64,000 nt of DNA from Fluviibacter phosphoraccumulans (lineage in GTDB: Bacteria > Pseudomonadota > Gammaproteobacteria > Burkholderiales > Rhodocyclaceae). Location: contig NZ_AP019011.1 of assembly GCF_016110345.1 (NCBI RefSeq), positions 620,001-684,000 on the forward strand, given 5' to 3'. Each line of letters opens with the position of its first letter. Position 1 is the stretch's first letter. Of the stretch, positions 62,359-64,000 are shown one piece after another. A program made the position numbers and the translations under genes. The notes under the pieces were generated by a model. The model had not been told where the DNA came from. It made no database searches and was given only the letters and a program-made list of their open reading frames with translations.

Positions 62359-63689
62359 CACTACTGTCCGGTAGTTTAAATGGATAAAACGCCCAACGTC
62401 ACGTCAGGCAACGGATTGCCGAAGATTTCAGATTCCGGCGATTTGATTCTGGGGCATGACCCATTGCCGTATCGTCATTCCATCTCATGGATGACGAGGC
62501 AGACGTATGAACCGGGGCAAGGCAGTCTTTGCGCAACTTCTGGGGCAAGTACCGTTCAGTCACTTCGAGCATCTGGTCGATGTGTATCAGGCCAACAAGG
62601 GGATCCGCCACTTCTCGGCCTGGAATCAGTTTCTGTGTCTGATGTACGCCCAACTGACCCGGCGTTCGGGTCTGCGCGATCTGGTGGCGTGTCTGAATGC
62701 GCAGCGTTCGCGCCTGTACCACATCGGTTTGCGCGGGCCAGTCACCCGTTCGACGCTGGCCGACGCCAACGAACGGCGCGACTATCGGCTGTTCGAGGCC
62801 TTGGGCCAAAGGCTGATCGCTTCGGTTCTGACATTGTACGAGGACGCGGACTTGGGGCTGGGACTCAGTGGACCGGTCTATGCGCTGGATTCGACGACCA
62901 TCGATCTGTGTCTGTCGCTCTTTCCCTGGGCGGATTTCCGTCAGACCAAGGCGGCTATCAAGGCGCATGTGCTGCTCGATCTGCGTGCAGCGATTCCGGT
63001 GTTCGTCAGCCTGACGTCCGGCAAGGTGCACGATGTAAAGATTCTGGATCAACTGACGCTGCCCACGGGTTCGTTGTTGGTCGCCGACCGGGCCTATCTG
63101 GACTTCAAACGTCTGTACAGACTGAACAGCCTTTCGGTGGGCTTTGTTCTGCGTACCAAGGCCAATACGCTGACTCAGGTCTGCGGGCATCGCCCGATAT
63201 TGGATCAGCCCGGTGTGGTGTCTGATCAGATGGTGATGCTGTTGACACCCCTGTCGTTGGTGGGTTACCCCGATCCGCTGCGCCGGGTCGTATTTGTGGA
63301 TCCAGAGTCTGCGAAAGAATTGGTGTTTCTGACTAACCGCTTTGACCTGGCGGCAACGACGATTGCCCGCCTTTACAAGCACCGCTGGCAGATTGAACTG
63401 TTCTTCAAGTGGCTCAAGCAGAATCTGGCAGTGAAACATTTCTTTGGTAACTCAGTGAATGCGGTGAAGTCCCAGATCTGGTGCGCTATCTGCGCCTATC
63501 TGGTGGTGTTGATTACGATCAGACGCCTGCATCTACCGGTCTCGCCGCAGATTCTGTTGCATCTGATCGAGACGAATATCTTCGAAAAAATCTCTCTGGA
63601 TCAACTGGTGAATAATGCAATTTCTGGGGATTATGAACCAGACGTCGCTAACCAATTGATCCTCCTTTAAAATCTACCGGACAGTAGTG
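62359..63689 (+). mobile_element. IS4-family element, copy 2
   Basis: 1331 bp, inverted relative to 58447-59777, with the same CACTACTGTCCGGTAG ends. Together the two copies bracket 59778-62358 (PAS, NnrS, PlsC). Confidence 0.88.
62507..63670 (+). CDS. IS4-family transposase (copy 2)
   Basis: 387 residues, differing from copy 1 at about one residue (VMLLTPLS versus VMLVTPLS), with the same DUF4372 and DDE domains. Confidence 0.93.
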   Translation: MNRGKAVFAQLLGQVPFSHFEHLVDVYQANKGIRHFSAWNQFLCLMYAQLTRRSGLRDLVACLNAQRSRLYHIGLRGPVTRSTLADANERRDYRLFEALGQRLIASVLTLYEDADLGLGLSGPVYALDSTTIDLCLSLFPWADFRQTKAAIKAHVLLDLRAAIPVFVSLTSGKVHDVKILDQLTLPTGSLLVADRAYLDFKRLYRLNSLSVGFVLRTKANTLTQVCGHRPILDQPGVVSDQMVMLLTPLSLVGYPDPLRRVVFVDPESAKELVFLTNRFDLAATTIARLYKHRWQIELFFKWLKQNLAVKHFFGNSVNAVKSQIWCAICAYLVVLITIRRLHLPVSPQILLHLIETNIFEKISLDQLVNNAISGDYEPDVANQLILL

Positions 63690-63846
63690 TAAGGATATGA
63701 TGAAACACTTCAATAACAATTGATATACCGCAAAATGTGTAGAAGTTTGCGATTCTTAAGTACGGATCTAAATTCGGTTGTTATTCTGGGTGATGTGGTC
63801 TCGTTGCATGAAAAGTTATCTTGGCTCACCCCAAAACTTGACTAAG

Positions 63847-64000
63847 TTACTGGGAAGGTTTCAAGTTAACAGCGATTTCTTTAATTAGATTACAAATCGA
63901 ATTGACCGATTGGGGTAGTTCCATACTATCTAGGGCATTTTTTACAACCAAACCTAATTCAGTATCTCCTTCGATTTCGAGGCGACGATTAAAGAAAAGT
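63847..64000 (-). CDS. ubiT: UbiT-like SCP2-domain protein, N-terminus beyond window
   Basis: The C-terminal 51 codons of a gene entering from the right edge, ending at 63847. It reads FFNRRLEIEGDTELGLVVKN and LDSMELPQSVNSICNLIKEI. The segment RRLxIEGDTELGLxVKNxLD is typical of UbiT, the SCP2-type accessory factor of oxygen-independent ubiquinone synthesis. The rest is not visible, so another SCP2 protein is possible. Confidence 0.7.
   Translation of the reverse strand, partial: LFFNRRLEIEGDTELGLVVKNALDSMELPQSVNSICNLIKEIAVNLKPSQ

Noticed and set aside
62399..63439. A 346-codon open frame antisense to the IS4 transposase (and shorter equivalents, including a 281-codon frame, in both copies)
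   Set aside because: It lies wholly on the opposite strand or another frame of a clear DDE transposase, with low-complexity Gln/Arg/His composition typical of shadow frames.

Overview
The window looks like part of a mesophilic proteobacterial chromosome, most likely a sulfur-oxidising chemolithoautotroph. Evidence for this is a thiosulfate dehydrogenase (TsdA) domain with a HiPIP gene, YeeE/YedE and rhodanese sulfur-handling genes, an SbtA/SbtB-type bicarbonate uptake pair, an exported beta-carbonic anhydrase, two NnrS-type membrane proteins, and the end of a UbiT-like gene. I cannot fix the genus from sequence alone. The region is strongly accessory: it carries seven full IS copies of four types, IS remnants, 3'-halves of three tRNA genes acting as attachment-site scars, recombinase fragments, several toxin-antitoxin systems and many pseudogenes.

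Layout. 1-7.7 kb: metal resistance. A MerR-family (CadR/PbrR-like) regulator faces a Met/Cys-rich exported protein across a classic 19-bp-spacer MerR promoter, followed by a decayed ynfA and a czcI-C-x-B-A heavy-metal efflux operon on the minus strand. An IS256-family element (7.7-9.0 kb) abuts czcI. 9.0-12.6 kb: toxin-antitoxin genes (a HigBA-like pair and an AbiE pair) and a replication-initiator-like gene. 12.74-20.80 kb: an 8-kb segment bounded by two identical 45-bp tRNA-Arg(ACG) 3'-ends. It holds the sulfur cassette: methyltransferase, rhodanese and two YeeE/YedE half-transporters on the minus strand, then a five-heme fusion of an alcohol-dehydrogenase-type triheme cytochrome to TsdA, with a HiPIP, on the plus strand. 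Each att copy is preceded by a paralogous replication-like gene with internal 24-bp repeats. 20.8-26.5 kb: remains of an integrative conjugative element (integrase truncated by an IS3-family element, TrbM-like protein, VirB11, TumE-type toxin-antitoxin pair, broken antitoxins, VirB1-like transglycosylase).

26.5-35.3 kb: alpha/beta hydrolases, a CNMP-CBS-DUF294 signalling protein, a cluster of related small proteins, recombinase and IS scraps, tRNA-Lys and tRNA-Ile/Met 3'-end scars, a YdhR-like monooxygenase and a zinc alcohol dehydrogenase. 35.5-39.8 kb: a subtilisin-type autotransporter and a carbonic anhydrase cut by an IS3-family element. 41-53.2 kb: small lipoprotein, HNH protein, DUF2789 protein, MFS and ZIP transporters, ferredoxin-NADP reductase, GdhA, SbtA-SbtB, a Kef-type antiporter and a tandem universal stress protein. 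53.3-56 kb: two adjacent IS3-family elements, inverted copies of those at 39.7 and 21.5 kb. 56-64 kb: a radical-SAM fragment, NnrS-like protein, DUF59 protein, monoheme cytochrome, then two inverted IS4-family copies bracketing a PAS protein, NnrS and PlsC, and finally the UbiT-like gene running off the edge.

Functionally, the genes suggest thiosulfate import and sulfur transfer (YeeE/YedE, rhodanese), periplasmic thiosulfate oxidation feeding HiPIP (TsdA fusion), bicarbonate acquisition (SbtA/B, carbonic anhydrase) and metal efflux, acquired and rearranged by integrative elements and insertion sequences.
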